From contig NW_027478710.1 in assembly GCF_051014685.1 (NCBI RefSeq), positions 1-64,000 on the forward strand: 64,000 bases of DNA. Reading direction: 5' to 3'. This stretch comes from Ptiloglossa arizonensis (Eukaryota; Arthropoda; Insecta; Hymenoptera; Colletidae). The position numbers and the translations under genes are program-made. A model generated the notes under the pieces. That model was given only the letters and a program-made list of their open reading frames with translations, was not told the origin of the DNA and searched no databases. Positions 24,756 to 36,959 of this stretch are shown here, one piece after another (position 1 is the stretch's first letter; each line of letters opens with the position of its first letter).

Positions 24756-27408
24756 TCAAAATTTTCGCTGGTCTGATACTCGAAACCAATAACTGGAATG
24801 GCCTAGGGGAAAAGTACACACACCATTGTAATCGGGCGAGTTTCTACTTTCAGATGCAACAGGAATTTCTCGAGTTCTCAATCCGTTCGCGAGATATGGG
24901 AGTTTGAAGTTATGGAACGGTTGAGAATCCATCAAAATTTTCGCAAGTCTGATTCCCGAAACCAATAACTACTATGGCCTAGGGGAAAAGTACACACACC
25001 ATTGGAATCGGGCGAGTTTCTACTTTCAGATGCAACCGGAATTTCTCGAGTTCGTCAATCCGTTCGCGAGATATGGGAGTTTGAAGTTAAGGAATGGTTG
25101 AACAACCATCAAAATTTTCGCAAGTCTGATTCCCGAAACCAATAACTACGAAGGCCTAGGGGAAAAGTACACACACCATTGTAATCGGGCGAGTTTCTGC
25201 TTTCAGATGCAACAAGAATTTCTCGTGTTCGTCAATCCGTTCGCGAGATATGGGAGTTAGAAGTTGAGGAATGGTTGAGCAACCACCAAAATTATCGCAA
25301 GTCTGATACTCGGAACCAATAACTACTATGGCCTAGGGGAAAAGTACACACACCGTTGTAATCGGGCAAGTTTCTACTTTCAGATGCAACAGGAATTTCT
25401 CGAGTTCGTCAATCCGTTCGCGAGATATGGGAGTTTGAAGTTAAGGAACGTTTGAGAAACCATCAAAATTTTCGCAAGTCTGATACTCGGAACCAATAAC
25501 TACTGTGGCCTAGGGGAAAAGTACACACACCATTGCAATCGGGCGAGTTTCTGCTTTCAGATGCAACAAGAATTTCTCGAGTTCGTCAATTCGTTCGCGA
25601 GATATGGGAGTTTGAAGTTAAGGAATGGTTGAGCAACCATCAAAATTTTCGCAAGTCTGATTCCCGAAACCAATAACTACGAAGGCCTAGGGGAAAAGTA
25701 CACGTACCGTTGAAATCGGGCGAGTTTCTGCTTTCACATGCAATAAGAATTTCTCGTGTTCGACAATCCATTCGCGAGATATGGGAGTTTGAAGTTAAGG
25801 AATGGTTGAGAAACCATCAAAATTTTCGCAAGTCTGATTCCCGAAACCAATAACTACTATGGCCTAGGGGAAAAGTACACACACCATTGTAATCGGGCGA
25901 GTTTCTGCTTTCAGATGCAACAAGAATTTCTCGAGTTCGTCAATTCGTTCGCGAGATATGGGAGTTTGAAGTTAAGGAATGGTTGAACAACCATCAAAAT
26001 TTTCGCAAGTCTGATTCCCGAAACCAATAACTACGAAGGCCTAGGGGAAAAATACACATACCGTTGTAATCGGGCGAGTATCTACTTTCAGATGCAACAG
26101 GAATTTCTCGAGTTCGTCAATTCGTTCGCGAGATATGGGAGATTGAAATTAAGGAATGGTTGAGAAATCATCAAAATTTTCGCTGGTCTGATACTCGAGA
26201 CCAATAACTGGAATGGCCTAGGGGAAAAGTACACACACCATTGTAATCGGGCGAGTTTCTACTTTCAGATGCAACAGGAATTTCTCGATTTCTCAATCCG
26301 TTCGCGAGATATGGGAGTTCGAAGTTATGGAACGTTTGAGAAACCATCAAAATTTTCGCAAGTCTGATACTCGAAACCATAAACTACTATGGCCTAGGGC
26401 AAAAATACACATACCGTTGCAATCGTGCGAGTTTCTACTTTCAGATGCAACAGGAATTTCTCGAGGTCGTCAATCCATTCGCGAGATATGGGAGTTTGAA
26501 GTTAAGGAATGGTTGAGAAACCGTCAAAATTTTCGCAACTCTGATTCCCGAAACCAATAACTACGAAGGCCTAGTGGAAAAGTACAGGTACCGTTGAAAT
26601 CGGGCGAGTTTCTGCTTTCACATGCAATAAGAATTTCTCGTGTTCGTCAATCCATTCGCGAGATATGGGAGTTTGAATTTAAGGAATGGTTGAGAAACCA
26701 TCAAAATTTTCGCAAGTCTGATTCCCGAAACCATTAACTACTATGGCCTAGGGGAAAAGTACACAAACCATTGTAATCGGGAGAGCTTCTGCTTTCAGAT
26801 GCAACAAGAATTTCTCGAGTTCGTCAATTCGTTCGCGAGATATGGGAGTTTGAAATTAAGAAATGGTTGAGCAACCATCAAAATTTCCGCAAGTCTGATT
26901 CCCGAAACCAATAACTACTATGGCCTAGGGGAAAAGTACACACACCATTGTAATCGGGCGAGTTTCTGCTTTCAGATGCAACAAGAATTTCTCGAGTTCG
27001 TCAATTCGTTCGCGAGATATGGGAGTTTGAAGTTAAGGAATGGTTGAACAACCATCAAAATTTTCGCAAGTCTGATTCCCGAAACCAATAACTACGAAGG
27101 CCTAGGGGAAAAATACACATACCGTTGTAATCGGGCGAGTTTCTACTTTCAGATGCAACAGGAATTTCTCGAGTTCGTCAATCCGTTCGCGAGATATGGG
27201 AGTTAGAAGTTGAGGAATGGTTTAGAAACCATCAAAATTTTCGCAAGTCTGATTCCCGAAACCAATAACTACGAAGGCCTAGGGGAAAAATACACATACC
27301 GTTGTAATCGGGCGAGTTTCTACTTTCAGATGCAACAGGAATTTCTCGAGTTCGTCAATCCGTTCCCGAGATATGGGAGTTTGAAATTAAGGAATGGTTG
27401 AGATATCA
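24756..27408 (+). repeat. HOR copy 7, 15-mer length but altered second half (2653 bp)
   Basis: The first half is m1, m2, mH, m4-m8. m9 begins at 26171 but switches near 26325 into a GGAACGTTTGAG tail. The next six monomers are not m10-m15: a CTAGGGCAAAAA monomer with TTGCAATCGTGCG, mX, a monomer with AACCATTAAC, a CCGCAAG-containing one, one ending GTTAGAAGTTGAGG, then m15. Total length equals the canonical repeat although composition differs. Confidence 0.9.
26395..27285 (+). repeat. Unusual monomer block shared with 40.4-41.3 kb
   Basis: Monomers with AACCATTAAC, AATTTCCGCAAG and GTTGAGGAATGGTTTAG occur here and again at an offset of 13973 bp (26731 and 40704). They are not part of the ordinary m10-m15 series. 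The left copy has GGGAGAGCTTC where the right has GGGCGAGCTTC. Confidence 0.87.
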
Positions 27409-30390
27409 TCAAAATTTTCGCTGGTCTGATACTCGAAACCAATAACTGGAATGGCCTAGGGGAAAAGTACACACACCATTGTAATCGGGCGAGTTTCTAC
27501 TTTCAGATGCAACAGGAATTTCTCGAGTTCTCAATCCGTTCGCGAGATATGGGAGTTTGAAGTTATGGAACGGTTGAGAATCCATCAAAATTTTCGCAAG
27601 TCTGATTCCCGAAACCAATAACTACTATGGCCTAGGGGAAAAGTACACACACCATTGGAATCGGGCGAGTTTCTACTTTCAGATGCAACCGGAATTTCTC
27701 GAGTTCGTCAATCCGTTCGCGAGATATGGGAGTTTGAAGTTAAGGAATGGTTGAACAACCATCAAAATTTTCGCAAGTCTGATTCCCGAAACCAATAACT
27801 ACGAAGGCCTAGGGGAAAAGTACACACACCATTGTAATCGGGCGAGTTTCTGCTTTCAGATGCAACAAGAATTTCTCGTGTTCGTCAATCCGTTCGCGAG
27901 ATATGGGAGTTAGAAGTTGAGGAATGGTTGAGCAACCACCAAAATTATCGCAAGTCTGATACTCGGAACCAATAACTACTATGGCCTAGGGGAAAAGTAC
28001 ACACACCGTTGTAATCGGGCAAGTTTCTACTTTCAGATGCAACAGGAATTTCTCGAGTTCGTCAATCCGTTCGCGAGATATGGGAGTTTGAAGTTAAGGA
28101 ACGTTTGAGAAACCATCAAAATTTTCGCAAGTCTGATACTCGGAACCAATAACTACTGTGGCCTAGGGGAAAAGTACACACACCATTGCAATCGGGCGAG
28201 TTTCTGCTTTCAGATGCAACAAGAATTTCTCGAGTTCGTCAATTCGTTCGCGAGATATGGGAGTTTGAAGTTAAGGAATGGTTGAGCAACCATCAAAATT
28301 TTCGCAAGTCTGATTCCCGAAACCAATAACTACGAAGGCCTAGGGGAAAAGTACACGTACCGTTGAAATCGGGCGAGTTTCTGCTTTCACATGCAATAAG
28401 AATTTCTCGTGTTCGTCAATCCATTCGCGAGATATGGGAGTTTGAAGTTAAGGAATGGTTGAGAAACCATCAAAATTTTCGCAAGTCTGATTCCCGAAAC
28501 CAATAACTACTATGGCCTAGGGGAAAAGTACACACACCATTGTAATCGGGCGAGTTTCTGCTTTCAGATGCAACAAGAATTTCTCGAGTTCGTCAATTCG
28601 TTCGCGAGATATGGGAGTTTGAAGTTAAGGAATGGTTGAACAACCATCAAAATTTTCGCAAGTCTGATTCCCGAAACCAATAACTACGAAGGCCTAGGGG
28701 AAAAATACACATACCGTTGTAATCGGGCGAGTTTCTACTTTCAGATGCAACAGGAATTTCTCGAGTTCGTCAATCCGTTCGCGAGATATGGGAGTTAGAA
28801 GTTGAGGAATGGTTTAGAAACCATCAAAATTTTCGCAAGTCTGATTCCCGAAACCAATAACTACGAAGGCCTAGGGGAAAAATACACATACCGTTGTAAT
28901 CGGGCGAGTTTCTACTTTCAGATGCAACAGGAATTTCTCGAGTTCGTCAATCCGTTCCCGAGATATGGGAGTTTGAAATTAAGGAATGGTTGAGATATCA
29001 TCAAAATTTTCGCTGGTCTGATACTCGAAACCAATAACTGGAATGGCCTAGGGGAAAAGTACACACACCATTGTAATCGGGCGAGTTTCTACTTTCAGAT
29101 GCAACAGGAATTTCTCGAGTTCTCAATCCGTTCGCGAGATATGGGAGTTTGAAGTTATGGAACGGTTGAGAATCCATCAAAATTTTCGCAAGTCTGATTC
29201 CCGAAACCAATAACTACTATGGCCTAGGGGAAAAGTACACACACCATTGGAATCGGGCGAGTTTCTACTTTCAGATGCAACCGGAATTTCTCGAGTTCGT
29301 CAATCCGTTCGCGAGATATGGGAGTTTGAAGTTAAGGAATGGTTGAACAACCATCAAAATTTTCGCAAGTCTGATTCCCGAAACCAATAACTACGAAGGC
29401 CTAGGGGAAAAGTACACACACCATTGTAATCGGGCGAGTTTCTGCTTTCAGATGCAACAAGAATTTCTCGTGTTCGTCAATCCGTTCGCGAGATATGGGA
29501 GTTAGAAGTTGAGGAATGGTTGAGCAACCACCAAAATTATCGCAAGTCTGATACTCGGAACCAATAACTACTATGGCCTAGGGGAAAAGTACACACACCG
29601 TTGTAATCGGGCAAGTTTCTACTTTCAGATGCAACAGGAATTTCTCGAGTTCGTCAATCCGTTCGCGAGATATGGGAGTTTGAAGTTAAGGAACGTTTGA
29701 GAAACCATCAAAATTTTCGCAAGTCTGATACTCGGAACCAATAACTACTGTGGCCTAGGGGAAAAGTACACACACCATTGCAATCGGGCGAGTTTCTGCT
29801 TTCAGATGCAACAAGAATTTCTCGAGTTCGTCAATTCGTTCGCGAGATATGGGAGTTTGAAGTTAAGGAATGGTTGAGCAACCATCAAAATTTTCGCAAG
29901 TCTGATTCCCGAAACCAATAACTACGAAGGCCTAGGGGAAAAGTACACGTACCGTTGAAATCGGGCGAGTTTCTGCTTTCACATGCAATAAGAATTTCTC
30001 GTGTTCGTCAATCCATTCGCGAGATATGGGAGTTTGAAGTTAAGGAATGGTTGAGAAACCATCAAAATTTTCGCAAGTCTGATTCCCGAAACCAATAACT
30101 ACTATGGCCTAGGGGAAAAGTACACACACCATTGTAATCGGGCGAGTTTCTGCTTTCAGATGCAACAAGAATTTCTCGAGTTCGTCAATTCGTTCGCGAG
30201 ATATCGGAGTTTGAAGTTAAGGAATGGTTGAACAACCATCAAAATTTTCGCAAGTCTGATTCCCGAAACCAATAACTACGAAGGCCTAGGGGAAAAATAC
30301 ACATACCGTTGTAATCGGGCGAGTATCTACTTTCAGATGCAACAGGAATTTCTCGAGTTCGTCAATTCGTTCGCGAGATATGGGAGATTG
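27210..30390 (+). repeat. 1592-bp tandem segmental duplication (9 monomers)
   Basis: Copies 8 and 9 share m15, m1, m2, mH, m4, CTACTGTGG m5, m6, m7 at an offset of 1592 bp. The GTTGAGGAATGGTTTAG segment occurs at both 27208 and 28800. The CTACTGTGG m5 at 25501 links the same series in copy 7 at 2653 bp further left. Confidence 0.9.
27409..29000 (+). repeat. HOR copy 8, contracted to 9 monomers (1592 bp)
   Basis: m1, m2, mH, m4, m5 (with the private CTACTGTGG), m6, m7, then an m8-position monomer ending GTTAGAAGTTGAGG, then m15. There is no m9. The block has the same series as the left part of copy 9. Confidence 0.92.
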
Positions 30391-33300
30391 AAATTAAGGA
30401 ATGGTTGAGAAATCATCAAAATTTTCGCTGGTCTGATTCTCGAGACCAATAACTGGAATGGCCTAGGGGAAAAGTACACACACCATTGTAATCGGGCGAG
30501 TTTCTACTTTCAGATGCAACAGGAATTTCTCGATTTCTCAATCCGTTCGCGAGGTATGGGAGTTTGAAGTTATGGAACGGTTGAGAATCCATCAAAATTT
30601 TCGCAAGTCTGATTCCCGAAACCAATAACTACTATGGCCTAGGGGAAAAGTACACACACCATTGTAATCGGGCGAGTTTCTACTTTCAGATGCAACAGGA
30701 ATTTCTCGAGTTCGTCAATCCGTTCGCGAGATATGGGAGTTTGAAGTTAAGGAACGTTTGAGAAACCATCAAAATTTTCGCAAGTCTGATACTCGAAACC
30801 AATAACTACTATGGCCTAGGGCAAAAATACACATTCCGTTGTAATCGGGCGAGTCTCTGCTTTCAGATGCAACAGGAACTTCTCGAATTCGTCAATCCTT
30901 TCGCGAGATATGGGAGTTTGAAGTTAAGGAATGGTTGAGAAACCGTCAAAATTTTCGCAACTCTGATTCCCGAAACCAATAACTACGAAGGCCTAGTGGA
31001 AAAGTACAGGTACCGTTGAAATCGGGCGAGTTTCTGCTTTCACATGCAATAAGAATTTCTCGTGTTCGTCAATCCATTCGCGAGATATGGGAGTTTGAAT
31101 TTAAGGAATGGTTGAGAGACCATCAAAATTTTCGCAAGTCTGATTCCCGAAACCAATAACTACTATGGCCTAGGGGAAAAGTACACACACCATTGTAATC
31201 GGGCGAGTTTCTACTTTCAGATGCAACAGGAATTTCTCGAGTTCGTCAAACCGTTCGCGAGATATGGGAGTTTGAAGTTAAGGAATGGTTGAGAAACCAT
31301 CAAAATATTCGCAACTCTGATTCCCGAAACCAATAACTACAAAGGCCCAGGGGAAAAGTACACGTACCGTTGAAATCGGGCGAATTTCTGCTTTCACATG
31401 CAATAGGAATTTCTCGTGTTCGTCAATCCGTTCGCGAGATATGGGAGTTTGAAGTTAAGGAACGTTTGAGAAACCATCAAAATTTTCGCAAGTCTGATAC
31501 TCGAAACCAATAACTACTATGGCCTAGGGCAAAAATACACATTCCGTTGTAATCGGGCGAGTCTCTGCTTTCAGATGCAACAGGAACTTCTCGAATTCGT
31601 CAATCCTTTCGCGAGATATGGGAGTTTGAAGTTAAGGAATGGTTGAGAAACCGTCAAAATTTTCGCAACTCTGATTCCCGAAACCAATAACTACGAAGGC
31701 CTAGTGGAAAAGTACAGGTACCGTTGAAATCGGGCGAGTTTCTGCTTTCACATGCAATAAGAATTTCTCGTGTTCGTCAATCCATTCGCGAGATATGGGA
31801 GTTTGAAGTTAAGGAATGGTTGAGAAACCATCAAAATTTTCGCAAGTCTGATTCCCGAAACCAATAACTACTATGGCCTAGGGGAAAAGTACACACACCA
31901 TTGTAATCGGGCGAGTTTCTGCTTTCAGATGCAACAAGAATTTCTCGAGTTCGTCAATTCGTTCGCGAGATATCGGAGTTTGAAGTTAAGGAATGGTTGA
32001 ACAACCATCAAAATTTTCGCAAGTCTGATTCCCGAAACCAATAACTACGAAGGCCTAGGGGAAAAATACACATACCGTTGTAATCGGGCGAGTATCTACT
32101 TTCAGATGCAACAGGAATTTCTCGAGTTCGTCAATTCGTTCGCGAGATATGGGAGATTGAAATTAAGGAATGGTTGAGAAATCATCAAAATTTTCGCTGG
32201 TCTGATACTCGAGACCAATAACTGGAATGGCCTAGGGGAAAAGTACACACACCATTGTAATCGGGCGAGTTTCTACTTTCAGATGCAACAGGAATTTCTC
32301 GATTTCTCAATCCGTTCGCGAGATATGGGAGTTTGAAGTTATGGAACGGTTGAGAATCCATCAAAATTTTCGCAAGTCTGATTCCCGAAACCAATAACTA
32401 CTATGGCCTAGGGGAAAAGTAGACACACCATTGTAATCGGGCGAGTTTCTACTTTCAGATGCAACAGGAATTTCTCGAGTTCGTCAAACCGTTCGCGAGA
32501 TATGGGAGTTTGAAGTTAAGGAATGGTTGAGAAACCATCAAAATATTCGCAACTCTGATTCCCGAAACCAATAACTACTATGGCCTAGGGCAAAAATACA
32601 CATTCCGTTGTAATCGGGCGAGTCTCTGCTTTCAGATGCAACAGGAACTTCTCGAATTCGTCAATCCGTTCGCGAGATATGGGAGTTTGAAGTTAAGGAA
32701 TGGTTGAGAAACCGTCAAAGTTTTCGCAACTCTGATTCCCGAAACCAATAACTACGAAGGCCTAGTGGAAAAGTACAGGTACCGTTGAAATCGGGCGAGT
32801 TTCTGCTTTCACATGCAATAAGAATTTCTCGAGTTCGTCAATCCGTTCGCGAGATATGTAAGTGTGAAGTTAAGGAATGGTTGAGAAACCATCAAAATTT
32901 TCGCAAGTCTGATACTCGAAACCAATAACTACTATGGCCTAGGGCAAAAATACACATTCCGTTGTAATCGGGCGAGTCTCTGCTTTCAGATGCAACAGGA
33001 ACTTCTCGAATTCGTCAATCCGTTCGCGAGATATGGGAGTTTGAAGTTAAGGAATGGTTGAGAAACCGTCAAAATTTTCGCAACTCTGATTCCCGAAACC
33101 AATAACTACTATGGCCTAGGGGAAAAGTACACATACCGTTGTAATCGGGCAAGTTTCTACTTTCAGATGCAACAGGAACTTCTCGAGTTCGTCAATCCGT
33201 TCGCGAGATATGGGAGTTTGAAGTTAAGGAATGGTTGAGAAACCATCAAAATTTTCGCAAGTCTGATTCCCGAAACCAATAACTACTATGGCCTAGGGGA

Positions 33301-33599
33301 AAAGTACACACACCATTGCAATCGGGCGAGTTTCTGCTTTCAGATGCAACAAGAATTTCTCGAGTTCGTCAATTCGTTCGCGAGATATGGGAGTTTGAAG
33401 TTAAGGAATGGTTGAGCAACCAACAAAATTTTCGCAAGTCTGATTCCCGAAACCAATAACTACGAAGGCCTAGGGGAAAAATACACATACCGTTGTAATC
33501 GGGCGAGTTTCTACTTTCAGATGCGACAGGAATTTCTCGAGTTCGTCAATCCGTTCCCGAGATATGGGAGTTTGAAATTAAGGAATGGTTGAGATATCA
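29001..33599 (+). repeat. HOR copy 9, expanded to 26 monomers (4599 bp)
   Basis: m1-m8 with mH in place of m3, then m9 at 30416. After it comes a 10-monomer stretch including two copies of an m10/m12/mX series, the second with m11 restored, then m7, m8 and a second m9 at 32185. From there m10 fuses to m12 near 32575, followed by mX, m12, m13, m14 and m15. Confidence 0.9.
30620..31850 (+). repeat. 708-bp local duplication (4 monomers)
   Basis: An m12 with the rare CAATCCTTTCG occurs near 30895 and again near 31603, 708 bp (4 x 177) apart, each followed by mX. The copies differ in that the second is preceded by m10 and m11 and followed by m7. Confidence 0.82.
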
Positions 33600-36075
33600 T
33601 CAAAATTTTCGCTGGTCTGATACTCGCAACCAATAACTGGAATGGCCTAGGGGAAAAGTACACACACCATTGTAATCGGGCGAGTTTCTACTTTCAGATG
33701 CAACAGGAATTTCTCGAGTTCTCAATCCGTTCGCGAGATATGGGAGTTTGAAGTTATGGAACGGTTGAGAATCCATCAAAATTTTCGCAAGTCTGATTCC
33801 CGAAACCAATAACTACTATGGCCTAGGGGAAAAGTACACACACCATTGGAATCGGGCGAGTTTGTACTTTCAGATGCAACCGGAATTTCTCGAGTTCGTC
33901 AGTCCGTTCGCGAGATATGGGAGTTTGAAGTTAAGGAATGGTTGAGAAACCATCAAAATATTCGCAACTCTGATTCCCGAAACCAATAACTACAAAGGCC
34001 TAGGGGAAAAGTGCACGTACCGTTGAAATCGGTCGAGTTTCTGCTTTCACATGCAATAGGAATTTCTCGTGTTCGTCAATCCGTTCGCGAGATATGGGAG
34101 TTAGAAGTTGAGGAATGGTTGAGCAACCACCAAAATTATCGCAAGTCTGATACTCGGAACCAATAACTACTATGGCCTAGGGGAAAAGTACACACACCGT
34201 TGTAATCGGGCAAGTTTCTACTTTCAGATGCAACAGGAATTTCTCGAGTTCGTCAATCCGTTCGCGAGATATGGGAGTTTGAAGATAAGGAATGGTTGAG
34301 CAACCATCAAAATTTTCGCAAGTCTGATTCCCGAAACCAATAACTACGAAGGCCTAGGGGAAAAGTACACGTACCGTTGAAATCGGGCGAGTTTCTGCTT
34401 TCACATGCAATAAGAATTTCTCGTGTTCGTCAATCCATTCGCGAGATATGGGAGTTTGAAGTTAAGGAATGGTTGAGAAACCATCAAAATTTTCGCAAGT
34501 CTGATTCCCGAAACCAATAACTACTATGGCCTAGGGGAAAAGTACACACACCATTGTAATCGGGCGAGTTTCTGCTTTCAGATGCAACAAGAATTTCTCG
34601 AGTTCGTCAATTCGTTCGCGAGATATGGGAGTTTGAAGTTAAGGAATGGTTGAACAACCATCAAAATTTTCGCAAGTCTGATTCCCGAAACCAATAACTA
34701 CGAAGGCCTAGGGGAAAAATACACATACCGTTGTAATCGGGCGAGTATCTACTTTCAGATGCAACAGGAATTTCTCGAGTTCGTCAATTCGTTCGCGAGA
34801 TATGGGAGATTGAAATTAAGGAATGGTTGAGAAATCATCAAAATTTTCGCTGGTCTGATACTCGAGACCAATAACTGGAATGGCCTAGGGGAAAAGTACA
34901 CACACCATTGTAATCGGGCGAGTTTCTACTTTCAGATGCAACAGCAATTTCTCGATTTCTCAATCCGTTCGCGAGATATGGGAGTTTGAAGTTATGGAAC
35001 GGTTGAGAATCCATCAAAATTTTCGCAAGTCTGATTCCCGAAACCAATAACTACTATGGCCTAGGGGAAAAGTACACACGCCATTGTAATCGGGCGAGTT
35101 TCTACTTTCAGATGCAACAGGAATTTCTCGAGTTCGTCAAATCGTTCGCGAGATATGGGAGTTTGAAGTTAAGGAATGGTTGAGAAACCATCAAAATATT
35201 CGCAACTCTGATTCCCGAAACCAATAACTACAAAGGCCCAGGGGAAAAGTACACGTACCGTTGAAATCGGGCGAGTTTCTGCTTTCACATGCAATAGGAA
35301 TTTCTCGTGTTCGTCAATCCGTTCGCGAGATATGGGAGTTTGAAGTTAAGGAACGTTTGAGAAACCATCAAAATTTTCGCAAGTCTGATACTCGAAACCA
35401 ATAACTACTATGGCCTAGGGCAAAAATACACATTCCGTTGTAATCGGGCGAGTCTCTGCTTTCAGATGCAACAGGAACTTCTCGAATTCGTCAATCCGTT
35501 CGCGAGATATGGGAGTTTGAAGTTAAGGAATGGTTGAGAAACCGTCAAAATTTTCGCAACTCTGATTCCCGAAACCAATAACTACTATGGCCTAGGGGAA
35601 AAGTACACATACCGTTGTAATCGGGCAAGTTTCTACTTTCAGATGCAACAGGAACTTCTCGAGTTCGTCAATCCGTTCGCGAGATATGGGAGTTTGAAGT
35701 TAAGGAATGGTTGAGAAACCATCAAAATTTTCGCAAGTCTGATTCCCGAAACCAATAACTACTATGGCCTAGGGGAAAAGTGCACACACCATTGCAATCG
35801 GGCGAGTTTCTGCTTTCAGATGCAACAAGAATTTCTCGAGTTCGTCAATTCGTTCGCGAGATATGGGAGTTTGAAGTTAAGGAATGGTTGAGCAACCAAC
35901 AAAATTTTCGCAAGTCTGATTCCCGAAACCAATAACTACGAAGGCCTAGGGGAAAAATACACATACCGTTGTAATCGGGCGAGTTTCTACTTTCAGATGC
36001 AACAGGAATTTCTCGAGTTCCTCAATCCGTTCCCGAGATATGGGAGTTTGAAATTAAGGAATGGTTGAGATATCA
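33600..36075 (+). repeat. HOR copy 10, 14-mer (2476 bp)
   Basis: m1-m8 without m5: near 34285 an m4 tail with GAAGATAAGG runs straight into the GAGCAACC end and m6. m9 is at 34838 with a private ACAGCAATTTC, and m10-m15 are in order (m10 CACACGCCATT, m15 TTCCTCAATCC). These private changes are repeated in copy 12. Confidence 0.93.
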
Positions 36076-36959
36076 TCAAAATTTTCGCTGGTCTGATACT
36101 CGAAACCAATAACTGGAATGGCCTAGGGGAAAAGTACACACACCATTGTAATCGGGCGAGTTTCTACTTTCAGATGCAACAGGAATTTCTCGAGTTCTCA
36201 ATCCGTTCGCGAGATATGGGAGTTTGAAGTTATGGAACGGTTGAGAATCCATCAAAATTTTCGCAAGTCTGATTCCCGAAACCAATAACTACTATGGCCT
36301 AGGGGAAAAGTACACACACCATTGGAATCGGGCGAGTTTCTACTTTCAGATGCAACCGGAATTTCTCGAGTTCGTCAATCCGTTCGCGAGATATGGGAGT
36401 TTGAAGTTAAGGAATGGTTGAACAACCATCAAAATTTTCGCAAGTCTGATTCCCGTAACCAATAACTACGAAGGCCTAGGGGAAAAGTACACACACCATT
36501 GTAATCGGGCGAGTTTCTGCTTTCAGATGCAACAAGAATTTCTCGTGTTCGTCAATCCGTTCGCGAGATATGGGAGTTAGAAGTTGAGGAATGGTTGAGC
36601 AACCACCAAAATTATCGCAAGTCTGATTCCCGAAACCAATAACTACTATGGCCTAGGGGAAAAGTACACACACCATTGTAATCGGGCGAGTTTCTGCTTT
36701 CAGATGCAACAAGAATTTCTCGAGTTCGTCAATTCGTTCGCGAGATATGGGAGTTTGAAGTTAAGGAATGGTTGAACAACCATCAAAATTTTCGCAAGTC
36801 TGATTCCCGAAACCAATAACTACTATGGCCTAGGGGAAAAGTACACACACCATTGTAATCGGGCGAGTTTCTGCTTTCAGATGCAACAAGAATTTCTCGA
36901 GTTCGTCAATTCGTTCGCGAGATATGGGAGTTTGAAGTTAAGGAATGGTTGAACAACCA
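36076..36959 (+). repeat. HOR remnant 11, 5 monomers (884 bp)
   Basis: m1, m2, mH, then two consecutive m7 monomers near 36650 and 36830. mH switches near 36625 from ATTATCGCAAG into GATTCCCG, where the m4-preceding form normally has GATACTCGG. This is the connecting piece between two copies of a 3360-bp duplication. Confidence 0.9.
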
